64,000 nucleotides of DNA from TOLSYN sp963849065 (GCA_963849065.1 CAWKFM010000004.1:434001-498000); one strand, 5' to 3'; counted from the stretch's first letter, positions 1-9,530 are shown. Notes: a model not told the origin generated them from the letters alone. Program-made: numbers and translations.

Positions 1-2333
1 TAGATCGCATCGGCGCGGGTTTCATCCACTCGTGGTGCCTGACTGGTGGGACCGATAAAGGTGCCCGAGAACAGGTAGGAGAGCGAGGGATGATTCAGCC
101 AGTAACCCACCAGGCTCTTCAGCAGGTCGGGACGGCGCAGAAACGGGCTGTCGGCCGGGGTCGGGCCGCCCAGCACCATGTGGTTACCGCCGCCGGTGCC
201 GGTGTGGCGGCCATCCAGCATGAATTTTTCCGTGCCCAAGCGGCTCAGCCGCGCCTGCTCGTAGAGCGTCGTGGTGTTTTCCGCAAGCTCGCGCCAGCTG
301 GCGGAGGGCTGAATATTCACCTCGATGACGCCGGGGTCCGGTGTGACCTTCAGCATCCGCACCCGCCAGTCGAAGGGCGGCGGGTAGCCTTCAATGCAGA
401 CCGGCATCTTGAGCTTGGCCGCCGTGTCCTCAATCGAGGCCACCAGATCCACGAAATCCTCCGCCGAGTTCACCGGCGGCAGGAACAGGTACAGAACTCC
501 CGCGCGCGCTTCCACGGTCAAAGCCGTACGCACCACGGGCCCAAGCTGGGTGTAGGAATACGGCGAATTACTCTGCCGCCCGCGCTGTTGCGCCTGAACC
601 CCGTACCCCCGGACCCAGGAATCAAACGGCTTGGGCGGAGGTGGTAACGGCGAGGCTGGGCCAAGCGGATCGACCTGCCACGGCTGCTGCCTCTCTCCAG
701 CCGGCTCCCACAGAAGTGATTCCAGCGGCAGACGGAATCCCACTGGGGAATCCCCGGGAATAAGAAAAATATGCCGGGCTCGAAGCATCCACAAACTGGT
801 CTGCCACTCTGGTCCGTTCTTGCCCCATCCGCGCTGCAGAGGCAAAACAAAACCAACGGGATTGCCGAGTCCGCGCTCGAAGACCCTCCGCAGCCGCTCG
901 CGCTCCTCGGCGCTCTCCAGTTTGTTCTCCACCGGATCGACGTTGACCGGAAGCTGGCGCTCCTTGAGCAGAAATGCGAGCGGGTCCTCATAAGCGGCAA
1001 CCACCGCCTCGGAATCGACCTTCAGCCGCTCTGACAGTGCCTCGGCAAATTGCAGAGCCTCTTCGCGGCCGTATCCATAGTTGCGGTCGGGTGATGCCTG
1101 CCACTGCGGGTCGCGCCAGAGCGCAAAGCCATCGCTGCGCCAGTAGCAGGTTAGCGCCCATCGCGGCAGCGATTCGCCGGGATACCACTTGCCCTGTCCG
1201 AAGTGCAGCAGGGCACCGGGCGCGAACTTGTCGCGCAGCCGCACCAGCAGATCGTCGGCCAGGCGGCGCTTGTTCGGACCCATCGCCTCCGTATTCCACT
1301 CGTCGCCGTCCATGTCATCCACCGAGACGAAGGTCGGCTCGCCGCCCATGGTGAGCCGGACGTCGCCGGCCGTCAGGTCGGCGTCAATCCGCTCTCCCAG
1401 CTCGTAGATCCGCTGCCACTCTTCATCGGTGTACGGCTTGGTCACCCGCGGGTCTTCGTGGATTCGGGTGACTTTCATCTCATGCTGAAACTCCACCTCG
1501 CAGGGGCTTACCAGGCCGGTGACCGGCGCAGCCGATCCCGGCTCCGGCGTGCCTGCCAGCGGGATATGTCCCTCCCCGGCAAACAGTCCCGAAGTCGGGT
1601 CCAGGCCGATCCAGCCCGCTCCGGGCAGGTACACCTCGGCCCAGGCGTGGAGATCGGTAAAGTCCTCCGACGGCCCCACCGGGCCCTCCAGCGGCTTCAC
1701 ATCCGGCTTCAGCTGAATCAGATACCCGGAAACAAAGCGCGCCGCCAATCCCAGCTGTCGCAGGACTTGCACCAGCAGCCACGCCGAGTCGCGGCAGGAG
1801 CCGCTGGCGAGCTTGAGCGTTTCCTCCGAGGTCTGCACCCCGGGCTCCATCCGCACCACATAGCGGATCTCCCGGTTCAGCTGGGCGTTGAGGTTGACCA
1901 GAAAGTCGATGGTCCGCATCTCCCGCCGGTCGACGGTGGCCAGAAATGCCTTCAGCCTCGGACCCGGAGGCGGTGCCTCCAGGAACAACCCCAGTTCATG
2001 CCGGTCGCCGCTTCCATAGCGAAAAGGAAACTTCTCGTACTCCGGCTCCAGGAAGAAATCGAAGGGATTGAGGACCGCCATCTCGGCCACCAGATCCACT
2101 TCCACTGAAAAGAAGCGCGTCGGGTTCTGGAAGACTAGGCGGGCCAGGAAATTGCCCTGCGGGTCCTGCTGCCAGTTGATGAAGTGCTCTTCCGGTTGCA
2201 CGCGAAGCGAGTAGCTGGAGATGTGCGTCCGGCTGTGCGGCGCCGGACGAAGGCGTACGACCTGCGGCGAAAGCGTAACCAGCCGGTCGTACTCATAAAC
2301 TGTCTTGTGATGAAGCGCGACGCGAATTCCCAT
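1..2333 (-). CDS. Transglutaminase-like / DUF2126 protein, C-terminus beyond window
   Basis: The reading frame is open from the ATG at 2331-2333 to the window edge, giving 777 codons of a family that is usually about 1,100 residues, so the C-terminus is missing. The first 270 residues form a bacterial transglutaminase-like domain: start MGIRVALHHKTVYEYDRLV, a Cys in GSCRDSAWLLVQVLR near residue 180, a His in TDLHAWAEVYLP near 229 and an Asp in WIGLDPTSG near 244, which together make the papain-like triad. The rest matches the DUF2126 extension, with motifs such as TMGGEPTFVS and GTGGGNHMVLGGPTP. Members often sit with alpha-E and circularly permuted ATP-grasp proteins in a putative peptide-modifying system; those partners would lie outside the window. 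The exact substrate is unknown. Family assignment is firm, function is not. Confidence 0.9.
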   Translation of the reverse strand, partial: MGIRVALHHKTVYEYDRLVTLSPQVVRLRPAPHSRTHISSYSLRVQPEEHFINWQQDPQGNFLARLVFQNPTRFFSVEVDLVAEMAVLNPFDFFLEPEYEKFPFRYGSGDRHELGLFLEAPPPGPRLKAFLATVDRREMRTIDFLVNLNAQLNREIRYVVRMEPGVQTSEETLKLASGSCRDSAWLLVQVLRQLGLAARFVSGYLIQLKPDVKPLEGPVGPSEDFTDLHAWAEVYLPGAGWIGLDPTSGLFAGEGHIPLAGTPEPGSAAPVTGLVSPCEVEFQHEMKVTRIHEDPRVTKPYTDEEWQRIYELGERIDADLTAGDVRLTMGGEPTFVSVDDMDGDEWNTEAMGPNKRRLADDLLVRLRDKFAPGALLHFGQGKWYPGESLPRWALTCYWRSDGFALWRDPQWQASPDRNYGYGREEALQFAEALSERLKVDSEAVVAAYEDPLAFLLKERQLPVNVDPVENKLESAEERERLRRVFERGLGNPVGFVLPLQRGWGKNGPEWQTSLWMLRARHIFLIPGDSPVGFRLPLESLLWEPAGERQQPWQVDPLGPASPLPPPPKPFDSWVRGYGVQAQQRGRQSNSPYSYTQLGPVVRTALTVEARAGVLYLFLPPVNSAEDFVDLVASIEDTAAKLKMPVCIEGYPPPFDWRVRMLKVTPDPGVIEVNIQPSASWRELAENTTTLYEQARLSRLGTEKFMLDGRHTGTGGGNHMVLGGPTPADSPFLRRPDLLKSLVGYWLNHPSLSYLFSGTFIGPTSQAPRVDETRADAI

Positions 2334-2830
2334 CAGCTCTCACCTAGGGACGGAGCGGCATCGCTTCGCCGCCCCCGCGTTAAAGCGTCTTGCCGGAGGT
2401 CGTTGCCGATTGCTTTCATTGTCACCCGTGAATGGAACCCGTAAAATGTCGAGATACCGCCAAAAACCGGGGGGCGATTTCCCCTTTCCGAAGCCGCTCC
2501 AAAGCATCATGTTCTCATGTGTCCCGCATACCATCTTATGCAAAGTATTTATAGGAGAGATAACCGGTAGCCGATTCTAAAGGCGTGCCGTTGAGATCTC
2601 CCCACGTGTTTTCTTTCACTTCTTGGCCGTCCGCCGGTCGCGCTGCGTTGCATAGCCACGCCTGATCGAAACCATAAATTCTTTCAATTTCCACTCCGGC
2701 CCGGGCTGCGCTACGTTACATAAACTCGGTGCTCGCGGAGGTTTGAGGAATCGGAGCGGGACGAGGCGGCATTCGAACGTGAAACGTCTTCGGCTCGGCA
2801 CGGTCAAGTGCGTGAGACCGGAACAACTGG
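2334..2830. other. Intergenic, no gene recognised
   Basis: About 500 bases between the divergently oriented transglutaminase gene and a small plus-strand gene. Short open frames exist here but have no recognisable domain or convincing ribosome binding site. The stretch 2540-2600 is AT-richer than its surroundings and is a reasonable place for promoters. I see no RNA gene or strong terminator. Confidence 0.4.
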
Positions 2831-3055
2831 ATGAGTCCGATGAGTGTGAGGCGCAGGAGGACAGTCAGTGTAGGCGTGTTGCTGGCCGGATACTCGGCGC
2901 TGCTGGCCGGGTTGTTCGGCTTGACGGCCAAGCCGCTGATTGGCGTCCTCCTGGTGCTCGGCGGCATGGCCCTTTCCCTTTGCTCGGCCGCAGAACTGGT
3001 GCAGGATAAACCAGAAACCAGCCCGGATTCCCCTGAAACTAGCCAGAGTCAGTGA
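2831..3055 (+). CDS. Small two-helix membrane protein, unknown function
   Basis: A 74-residue protein: a basic N-terminus (MSPMSVRRRR), two hydrophobic stretches at about residues 13-33 and 35-55 separated by a short turn containing a Lys, and a polar Ser/Pro/Glu-rich tail. The layout suggests a hairpin in the inner membrane. It converges on the htrA gene, ending 28 bases from its stop. I recognise no family. The start could be the second Met at codon 4. It could be spurious, but the clean hydrophobic pattern and basic N-terminus support a real gene. Confidence 0.5.
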   Translation: MSPMSVRRRRTVSVGVLLAGYSALLAGLFGLTAKPLIGVLLVLGGMALSLCSAAELVQDKPETSPDSPETSQSQ

Positions 3056-3082
3056 CTCCGCCATTGCGGCCCTGGCTCGCCG

Positions 3083-4537
3083 CTATTCCGGATTATCAAA
3101 CGCGGTGTAATTCAGCTGTCCCCCGCGTTCAATGCTGAGCACCACCGGATCGCCGGGCTTCAGATCGGAGAGCACCTTGCGCAGCGTCTCCAGGGAATCC
3201 AGCGGCGTGCGGTTCAGAGCGTGCAGAATATCGCCGGGCTCCAGACCGAACAGCGATGCGTTGCCGCCCGCCGTCAGCGCCGTCACCAGAATGCCTCCTG
3301 GAAGGCGCGTCGGAGGAATTAACTTCGCCACCGACTCCGTAATCTGCACCCCCACAATCCCCAGCTTGGGAATAATGTTGCCCTCCGAGTGAGTCGGATC
3401 GAGGATGCTCTCCGGATCGCCTTCACGCTCGGTGACCGGGACCTTCAGGCTCGTCACCTCCGTGCCGCGCTGAACCGTGAACACCGCCACGTCGCCGACC
3501 TTTTTCTGGAAGAGCAGCACGGACAACGCCCGCGGATCCGGAAAAGCCTTTCCGTCCACGCTTAGAACAATATCTCCCGGATGCAGCCCTGAGCGGTCGG
3601 CGGAGGAACCCGGAACCACATCTTCCAGAATCACTCCGGACTGCTGCTTAATGCCCAGCCCGTTGGCCAGCGCGGGAGTGATGTCGCGCGCAATGATGCC
3701 GATCGCCCCCCGGCGGACGTGGCCGTGCTCGCGCAACTGTTCATACACCAGGCGGATGGTGTTGGAGGGAATCGAAAACCCCACACCCTCGCTGCCGCCC
3801 GATTGCGAGGCGATCATGGTGTTCATGCCGATGACCTCGCCCTTGATGTCCACCAGTGGTCCGCCCGAATTTCCCGGATTGATGGCCGCGTCGGTCTGCA
3901 GATACACCACCGGAGCGGCGCTATTGAGCTGCCGCCGCGTCGAGCTGATTACGCCCAGCGTTACCGTGTTCTCCAGCCCCAGCGGGCTGCCGAAGGCCAG
4001 GCAAAGCTGGCCCACGTGCACATTGTCGGAGTCGGCCAGGGGCAGCGCAGGCAGTCCATCTGCGTTCACTTTGAGCAGCGCAAGATCGGTCAGCGAGTCG
4101 CGCCCCACTAGCGTCGCCGGGAAGCGCTGGCCTTCTTCCAGTCCTCCGCCCGGCTTGTTGCGCCGGCGGTAGACCAGCACTGAGATCGAAGTCGCGTGCT
4201 CCACCACATGGTTATTCGTGAGGATGTATCCCGTCGGATCGACGATGATGCCCGAGCCCAGCGCCTGCTCCTTGGCAATGTAGTTTGTCTGCCGTGTGTT
4301 CGGGTCCTCCACCGTCGTCAAGCCGGTGATATCGATCGTCACCACCGACGGCCCAACCCGCTCGGCCAGCGCCTGCAGGTCCTCGTCCAGCGCCAGCAGG
4401 CTGTGCCGAACCGCGCCCGCAGAGGCCTTTTCCGTGGGAGCCGGAAGCTGTGAAGCAGATTTCTGCGCCGCTCCAGCCACCGCGCCGGACACCATGACGA
4501 TCAGAACCAGATTTTGAAGCCAAGCAGAACGGCGCAC
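3083..4537 (-). CDS. htrA: HtrA/DegP-type periplasmic serine protease with two PDZ domains
   Basis: A 484-residue trypsin-fold protease of the envelope quality-control family. An N-terminal signal peptide (hydrophobic residues 9-24, then AGAAQ) points to export. The catalytic triad is visible: His110 in LTNNHVV, Asp151 in SLTDLALL and Ser224 in PGNSGGPL. Two PDZ domains follow, roughly residues 260-365 and 385-480, with typical GLHPGDIVLSVDG and GLEPGDILHALN motifs. Length and order match DegP/DegQ. The start is GTG, chosen because an AGAGGA ribosome site lies just upstream. The gene stands alone between divergent and convergent neighbours. A Gly/Arg-rich loop near 123-140 is like the regulatory LA loop of this family. 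Confidence 0.93.
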   Translation of the reverse strand: MRRSAWLQNLVLIVMVSGAVAGAAQKSASQLPAPTEKASAGAVRHSLLALDEDLQALAERVGPSVVTIDITGLTTVEDPNTRQTNYIAKEQALGSGIIVDPTGYILTNNHVVEHATSISVLVYRRRNKPGGGLEEGQRFPATLVGRDSLTDLALLKVNADGLPALPLADSDNVHVGQLCLAFGSPLGLENTVTLGVISSTRRQLNSAAPVVYLQTDAAINPGNSGGPLVDIKGEVIGMNTMIASQSGGSEGVGFSIPSNTIRLVYEQLREHGHVRRGAIGIIARDITPALANGLGIKQQSGVILEDVVPGSSADRSGLHPGDIVLSVDGKAFPDPRALSVLLFQKKVGDVAVFTVQRGTEVTSLKVPVTEREGDPESILDPTHSEGNIIPKLGIVGVQITESVAKLIPPTRLPGGILVTALTAGGNASLFGLEPGDILHALNRTPLDSLETLRKVLSDLKPGDPVVLSIERGGQLNYTAFDNPE

Positions 4538-4737
4538 GGAAATCCTCTTTCCCCATCAGACGTAACACCCAGCGTATCATTGTCATCCATTCGCCGGCGC
4601 ATTCGGAGCTGATCTAAGTAATCGGCGAAACGCTCCTCTGGTAACCTCCGCTGTTTGGCCCATCGCCCCTCTAAAGTGCAGCTCAGGGTAGGATAATAAA
4701 GTACTGGCTCTACAGCCGGACTGGAGGCGAAAACGCC

Positions 4738-5319
4738 ATGGACTTCGACGGCAACTCTCTTTATCGGACAATCCTGAACGCCATCCCTTCACCTGTGTTC
4801 ATCGTGGACGACGACGTACGGATTGCAGACCTCAACGGCGTCGCTTCCGCCATGTCCGGGCAGGAGAAGGACACCGTTCTCAAGCGGCGCGGAGGAGAGG
4901 TGCTGCACTGCCTGCACTCTGCCGACGTCGAAGAGGGATGCGGCCGCGGACCGGCCTGCCAGCACTGCGTCATCCGCAATGCGGTAACCGCCTGTCTCGA
5001 CGGAAAAGCGGTCAGCCGCGCCCGCATGAAAATGGAGTTTTTGCCCGTCACCGCCCAGAACGCCATGGAACTGTTAGTCACGGCAAGTCCCATGACCAGC
5101 GGCGGCGACACCCTGGCCCTAGTCATCATCGAGGACATCACCGAGATGTCCAAGCTGAAGGACATCATTCCCATGTGCATGCAGTGCAGGAAGATTCGCA
5201 ACGACGACGAATACTGGCAGACCGTCGAACAATATTTCCACGATCATATTGGGGTCGACTTTTCCCACGGAATCTGCCCTGCCTGCGTGGATAAATATTA
5301 CGCCGAATACCGCAGTTAA
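4738..5319 (+). CDS. PAS-domain protein with C-terminal Cys-rich module
   Basis: A 193-residue cytosolic protein. Residues 8-125 form a PAS-type sensory domain (start LYRTILNAIPSPVFIVDDD). A CxxC-like insert at CGRGPACQHC could bind metal or cofactor. Residues 135-190 carry the motif IPMCMQCRKIRNDDEYW followed by FSHGICPACVDKYY, a Cys-rich tail often found after PAS domains in signalling proteins. There is no kinase or cyclase output domain, so it may signal through a partner. The start ATG has a GGAGG site 10 bases upstream. Its stop overlaps by four bases the stop of the convergent membrane-protein gene. Family assignment is by motif; ligand is unknown. Confidence 0.8.
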   Translation: MDFDGNSLYRTILNAIPSPVFIVDDDVRIADLNGVASAMSGQEKDTVLKRRGGEVLHCLHSADVEEGCGRGPACQHCVIRNAVTACLDGKAVSRARMKMEFLPVTAQNAMELLVTASPMTSGGDTLALVIIEDITEMSKLKDIIPMCMQCRKIRNDDEYWQTVEQYFHDHIGVDFSHGICPACVDKYYAEYRS

Positions 5320-5780
5320 AGCTCCGGCACTGGCGCTATGGGCTTGTCGTCGGGTACTTCCGTTAGAGCAGGATGCGTCTCGGCAAGAACTTCGTGCAGA
5401 ACCCCTTCGATTACTTCCACCGCGTCCCTGACCGGCTTGGTGGCCTCTGGGTTGGTGGCATACGTGGCGCATTCGATGATCTGCAGCGCATTGCGAATTC
5501 GGTCGTTCATCCGCAAAATGGTTTCAAAGCGTTGCAACATCCGGAGCTTTTGTTCCCGCATCGCCCATTGCCAGCGATAGGCGAACAGCGATGTCACAAC
5601 GCCTGCCAGCACACTTCCCACCAGCCGCAGCCCCGCCCGGTGCAGCCAGTCATTGTAGATGATCCACTGCAGGAGAATTGCGGTGCCGAGCACCGCCAAT
5701 CCGGCGGCGGTGGCGATAAACACAATTGAGCCTGTAGAGGAAATCTGCTGCCAAAGAGGGGTTTTTGCTCTGAACTTCAT
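5316..5780 (-). CDS. Hypothetical membrane protein with cytosolic helical tail
   Basis: A 154-residue protein with two membrane helices (about residues 17-38 and 50-66) followed by a charged, helical C-terminal region (RWQWAMREQKLRMLQRFETILRMNDRIRNALQ) of the type that forms coiled coils, ending in a Pro-rich tail. I do not recognise a named family. It converges on the PAS gene with a four-base stop overlap and sits downstream of the deacetylase gene on the same strand, about 90 bases away, so co-transcription with that gene is possible. Confidence 0.7.
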   Translation of the reverse strand: MKFRAKTPLWQQISSTGSIVFIATAAGLAVLGTAILLQWIIYNDWLHRAGLRLVGSVLAGVVTSLFAYRWQWAMREQKLRMLQRFETILRMNDRIRNALQIIECATYATNPEATKPVRDAVEVIEGVLHEVLAETHPALTEVPDDKPIAPVPEL

Positions 5781-5868
5781 CGCACCTGGCTCGCCTCATC
5801 CGCCGACGATACCCTGATCGCAAGAGTAGCAAAGAAACAGCGGTGGAGTCATCCGCCGGCCTGCTGGC

Positions 5869-6498
5869 TCAAAGGTACTCGGAGAGCTTCACAAACCGGT
5901 CTCCTCCTGAGTCATGCATCACAATGATGGCGCCCCGCTTGAGTCCCCGGCCGATCGCCCACTCGATGTACTTTCTCGGGGGCCGATACGGATCAAACGC
6001 GAACGGGGAACCGAGGACGGCGCGGTAGCCGTGCTTGTGCAGCACTCGTAGCTGGCTGCCACGGATCCACCCACCCGCCGGACGGAAGAGCTTGCGCCCG
6101 CTCCCCAGGCCAAGCGATTGCTCGGCGCGCAGCAGGTCGCGCTCGAATTCCGTGGCGCTCAATTGCACGCTTCGCCGCCACGAGTCGCTGTGGTTGCCAA
6201 CCTCGTGGCCTTCCTCGCCGATCCTCTGCCGCAGTTCCGGAGAGCGGCGCACCCGCTCTCCCACCAGAAAAAATGTGGCCTTCACCCCCTGCTCGCGCAG
6301 AATTTCCAGCACCTGCGGCGTATAGACCGGGTCCGGGCCGTCATCGAAGCTGATCGCAACCGCCCGCTCCGTGGTGGACAACTCCCAGATCAATCCGGGA
6401 AACGCCATCCGCAGCAGGCACACCACCGCCTGCGGCCAGCAACTGGCCACTCCTGCGGCGCTCACCGCGGCCGCCGCCAACACTATCTTTCTGCGCAT
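5869..6498 (-). CDS. Polysaccharide deacetylase (carbohydrate esterase 4, NodB fold)
   Basis: This enzyme class removes N- or O-acetyl groups from envelope or exported polysaccharides. The 209-residue protein starts with a signal-anchor (MRRKIVLAAAAVSAAGVAS) and then shows the NodB motifs: AISFDDGPDP with two Asp, the zinc-binding pair in HEVGNHSDSWR, and FRPAGGWIRGS. The catalytic histidine region IIVMHDSGGD is near the end. I chose the ATG at 6498 over an upstream one at 6612 because GGAGG lies 11 bases before it and the signal sequence follows at once. The substrate cannot be told from sequence. Confidence 0.88.
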   Translation of the reverse strand: MRRKIVLAAAAVSAAGVASCWPQAVVCLLRMAFPGLIWELSTTERAVAISFDDGPDPVYTPQVLEILREQGVKATFFLVGERVRRSPELRQRIGEEGHEVGNHSDSWRRSVQLSATEFERDLLRAEQSLGLGSGRKLFRPAGGWIRGSQLRVLHKHGYRAVLGSPFAFDPYRPPRKYIEWAIGRGLKRGAIIVMHDSGGDRFVKLSEYL

Positions 6499-6641
6499 GT
6501 TTCTAGCAGCCTCCGGCCCGCTCCTACCTTGGATGCTGCCGCTTCGTTCGATTTTTGCGGAATTTATGGCGGAGACCCTACGGCCAGCTCTGGAACTGCG
6601 ATAGAATCCCACCCGTTACCTATCCAGGAGGCGGTATCGCG

Positions 6642-6809
6642 ATGCCTGTCTATGAGTACTCATGCAAGGATTGCCACAGCACTTTTGACAAGACTCTTAC
6701 CTTGGCGGCGCATGACCGGGAGCCGGTTACCTGCCCGAAGTGCGGGGGCAAAAACGTGGCCCAGGAGTTCACCCGCTTTTATGCCGTCACTTCCAAAAAG
6801 AGCGCCTGA
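6642..6809 (+). CDS. FmdB-family zinc-ribbon protein
   Basis: A 55-residue protein of the FmdB/CxxC_CXXC_SSSS family: it starts MPVYEYSCKDCHSTFDK and has a second Cys pair in TCPKCGGKN, so a single zinc ribbon is expected. Members are described as putative regulators, but their role is not settled. A perfect AGGAGG lies ten bases before the ATG, which decides this start over an in-frame upstream one. It is divergent from the deacetylase gene and shares a promoter region of about 140 bases with it. Confidence 0.88.
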   Translation: MPVYEYSCKDCHSTFDKTLTLAAHDREPVTCPKCGGKNVAQEFTRFYAVTSKKSA

Positions 6810-6950
6810 AAGATGATAGGGAAAGAGCTCTCCGGCGGTTGAAGCGGTCGTAGGGATAACCCGAATGTCCCGGAGGGAAAGTCTGCTTATGCGAAGCCTG
6901 CCGCTCACGCGTCTGCAGAGGTATTCGTGTGCGTTTCCCACCAGGACCGA

Positions 6951-7781
6951 CTACTCGACAACATGTTCCTGAGGGCAAGGATCGTTTTCGTCGCCTGCGA
7001 CCGGCTTTTGTGGAATCAGCGTCCGGCCTCCGGCTTCGCTCCGCATCCTCTCCTCCAGCTCGCCGAGCTTCTCCCAAAGGTTCCCGCCCGGAGGGCACGT
7101 GCACAGCTCCAGCCGCAACGCCATCTCGCATTTCTGGTTGGCGAAGTTCCAGTGGTCTACCTTGTCGATCAGCCGGCTCAGGGCAATCTGCGCCTGCTGC
7201 TCGACCGTGTCCGGCAGAACCACAAGGAACTGATCGTTGGAATAGCGCACCACGTAGTCGGAGCCGCGGAAATTCGTGCGCAGAACAAACGCCGTTTCGA
7301 TGACAATCTCCTCGGCCGCGATTTCCCGTCTCACTGGCAGCAACTCAAGCATCAACAATGTCGCCGACTTGCCGCTGCGGTAGAGCCACTTTAATTGCTG
7401 ATTAAGCAATTGGTCGAGATAGCGCCGGTTAAAAAGCTGCGTCGGCGGATCAATCAGGGAGAGCTGCTCCAGCCGTTTCACATACGAGTTGGCGGCAACC
7501 AGCGCCGTCGAGACCTCGTCCAGCAATTTGTGCTGTGAGGCCAGGTGCAGAGCGAAAATCAGCACCAGAAACACGAACCCGATCAGCAGTTGCGGGACGG
7601 CGTTGATCTCGACCCGCCACGGGCTGGAATTTTTCGGCACTGCCACGGCGATCAATTCAATCAAAACCAGGAGAACCAGCAGAATGCGTATTCTCCGAAT
7701 CTCCCGCTCGTTCCTGCTTACCACGGGCAGTCCCGGTCTGGGTCTGGTCGTCGTTGTCGGCGTCTCTGGCGAACTTCTCAT
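6951..7781 (-). CDS. Membrane-anchored GGDEF-like protein with degenerate active site
   Basis: A 276-residue protein. Two hydrophobic segments (about residues 32-49 and 62-82) anchor it, a short helical linker follows, and residues 105-250 form a GGDEF fold: LIDPPTQLFNRRYL replaces the usual LTDxLTGLxNRR, and SNDQF (181-185) replaces GGDEF. Diguanylate cyclases need the two glycines and the acidic residue, so this copy is unlikely to make cyclic-di-GMP. It may bind nucleotide or act as a scaffold. It is divergent from the NHL-repeat gene. Confidence 0.82.
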   Translation of the reverse strand: MRSSPETPTTTTRPRPGLPVVSRNEREIRRIRILLVLLVLIELIAVAVPKNSSPWRVEINAVPQLLIGFVFLVLIFALHLASQHKLLDEVSTALVAANSYVKRLEQLSLIDPPTQLFNRRYLDQLLNQQLKWLYRSGKSATLLMLELLPVRREIAAEEIVIETAFVLRTNFRGSDYVVRYSNDQFLVVLPDTVEQQAQIALSRLIDKVDHWNFANQKCEMALRLELCTCPPGGNLWEKLGELEERMRSEAGGRTLIPQKPVAGDENDPCPQEHVVE

Positions 7782-8111
7782 AGGCAGTTTTAGCCTGCTG
7801 AATAGGCGGATGAACCTGTACCGGCAAGCCTACAAACCAGAGCAAAACGAATCAAGGGAACTCCTCGGAAGTCTCGCTCGCTGTGGTTACCAAAGTCTTC
7901 AAGCTGTGGTAAGGAACGTAGAGCTCTGCTGATAACGGAGGAAGTCTGGCACGGCCTCTTCGCCAAGCGGATTTCAGGACTATTCGCGCTTAACCATCGG
8001 CTGGTCCAAGGACTTGCGAAGATCCGTTTCCCCGCAACTATGTTGGCAACGCTCAAAAAAGCAACGAGCTTGTCCTAATAATGGCTATAGTAGCGAGTAT
8101 CGTGGCCGATC
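7782..8111. other. Intergenic region between divergent genes
   Basis: A 330-base gap that should hold the promoters of the GGDEF-like gene (minus strand) and the NHL-repeat gene (plus strand). An open frame at 7790-8056 on the minus strand has no recognisable domain and is probably chance. I see no RNA gene. Confidence 0.35.
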
Positions 8112-9338
8112 TTGAGCGCTCTGGGATCGCTCAGCCCGCTTGGCGCAAAAAATAGCTGGCCGCGGGAATGTGCTTACAAGTCGCAGGATATTTTGGCGTT
8201 GTCTCACCATTCTGATCTTCAACTCGATTTGACGCGGCACCGCTACCGTAGTGTCTTGGCTCTCCCCCTAATCCTATCGATGCTGGCATTTGGCCAGACT
8301 GGCAGCGCCGGAACGAACGAGGCCGTTCCCATGCGATATGTGGGCATGTTCAGCGCCGACGGCGACGTGCTGGGAGACCGTACCCCTTGCCAGCGCTTTC
8401 GCGACATTGTGAGACCTTCCGCGGCGGCGCACGATGTCGCTCCGGAATCCCCGGCGGTATGCGATCAGGTTCTGGATATTATTGCAGGGAGGGCTAATCG
8501 CTTCCCCAAGGACGTAATGGAGCCGATCCAGGCCGCAAAGGTTGCGGTTGATTCCCGCCAGCGTATTTTGCTCTCCGAGCCTGGCAAGCGGATCATTCAT
8601 ATTCTCGATTTTGCCAACAAAAAGTTTTTGCGAATCGATGTCACGAAAGGCGACCGGATGTCTTTTCCTTACGCCATCGCCACCGACGCCGATGACAAAA
8701 TCTATGTCACGGACCTTGAGCGCGGCAGGATTGCCGTTTACAGCCCTCAAGGAAAATTCATAAGGTACATAGGAAACTTCAAGAGCGAAGGCTTATTTCA
8801 GCGCCCCGAATCCATTGCTGTTGACCGCGCAACCGGGCGCATTTTTCTGGTCGATACGTCGCGTGGATTTGTCATCATCCTCGACCTCAGCGGGAAAATC
8901 CTGGCTCAAGTCGGCAAGCGCGGCGGCGGAGATGGTCCTGCCGAATTCAGGCAACCGACTGAAGTCGCAATCTACAAGAATGAGGTGTTTGTTCTCGATA
9001 AGCAGAACGCCCGGATTCAGGTTTTGGATGCTGAAGGACGTTTTCAACGGCAATTCACATTAAAGGGGAGTGCAACGAGTGAGGTGCAGGGAATGGCATT
9101 CGATGCTCAAGGGCGCCTTCTCACCGTGGCCCTCGGCTGGATTGAAGCGTTCGATCGAGATGGAAACTTGCTGTTCCGGCTCGGCCATAACGGTGACCAG
9201 CCCGGAGAGTTCCGCTGGCCCCAGGGGATATGTACAGACGAAAAAAACCGGGCCTATGTACTAGACTCAGGCAATCGCCGCGTCCAAGTCTTTCAAGTCG
9301 TGGACCGGCCGGAACCTAAAACAGAAACTCCACGATAG
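8112..9338 (+). CDS. Exported NHL-repeat beta-propeller protein
   Basis: The protein (up to 408 residues) has a hydrophobic export signal around residues 48-67 (VLALPLILSMLAFGQTGSAG) and then at least five NHL-type blades, seen as repeated patterns like PYAIATDADDKIYVTD, PESIAVDRATGRIFLVD, PTEVAIYKNEVFVLD and PQGICTDEKNRAYVLDSGNRRVQVF. Such propellers bind proteins or ligands and have no fixed activity. The start is uncertain: the TTG at 8112 gives a long N-terminal extension before the signal, and a TTG at 8229 would place the signal at the N-terminus. Similar proteins are common in Acidobacteriota, where they are often encoded near export or 6-bladed propeller genes. It stands alone here. 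Confidence 0.8.
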   Translation: MSALGSLSPLGAKNSWPRECAYKSQDILALSHHSDLQLDLTRHRYRSVLALPLILSMLAFGQTGSAGTNEAVPMRYVGMFSADGDVLGDRTPCQRFRDIVRPSAAAHDVAPESPAVCDQVLDIIAGRANRFPKDVMEPIQAAKVAVDSRQRILLSEPGKRIIHILDFANKKFLRIDVTKGDRMSFPYAIATDADDKIYVTDLERGRIAVYSPQGKFIRYIGNFKSEGLFQRPESIAVDRATGRIFLVDTSRGFVIILDLSGKILAQVGKRGGGDGPAEFRQPTEVAIYKNEVFVLDKQNARIQVLDAEGRFQRQFTLKGSATSEVQGMAFDAQGRLLTVALGWIEAFDRDGNLLFRLGHNGDQPGEFRWPQGICTDEKNRAYVLDSGNRRVQVFQVVDRPEPKTETPR

Positions 9339-9530
9339 ACGCCTCGCCAACGCGCGAATGAGTTCTAACCATGATCCATGGGTACGTCTCTAAATCTCTG
9401 ACAACACGTTGAGATTTTAAATGGTCGGCTTCCCGTCGGCACGTTGTAAGCAGCTATAGGCACTCGTAAGCACACACCTGCTTGCGACTGGAATTCGCAT
9501 CTCTGTGTACAGCTGGTGTATAAATAAATC

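Noticed and set aside
7790..8056. Open frame upstream of the NHL gene
   Set aside because: No domain, no ribosome site, lies in a promoter gap.
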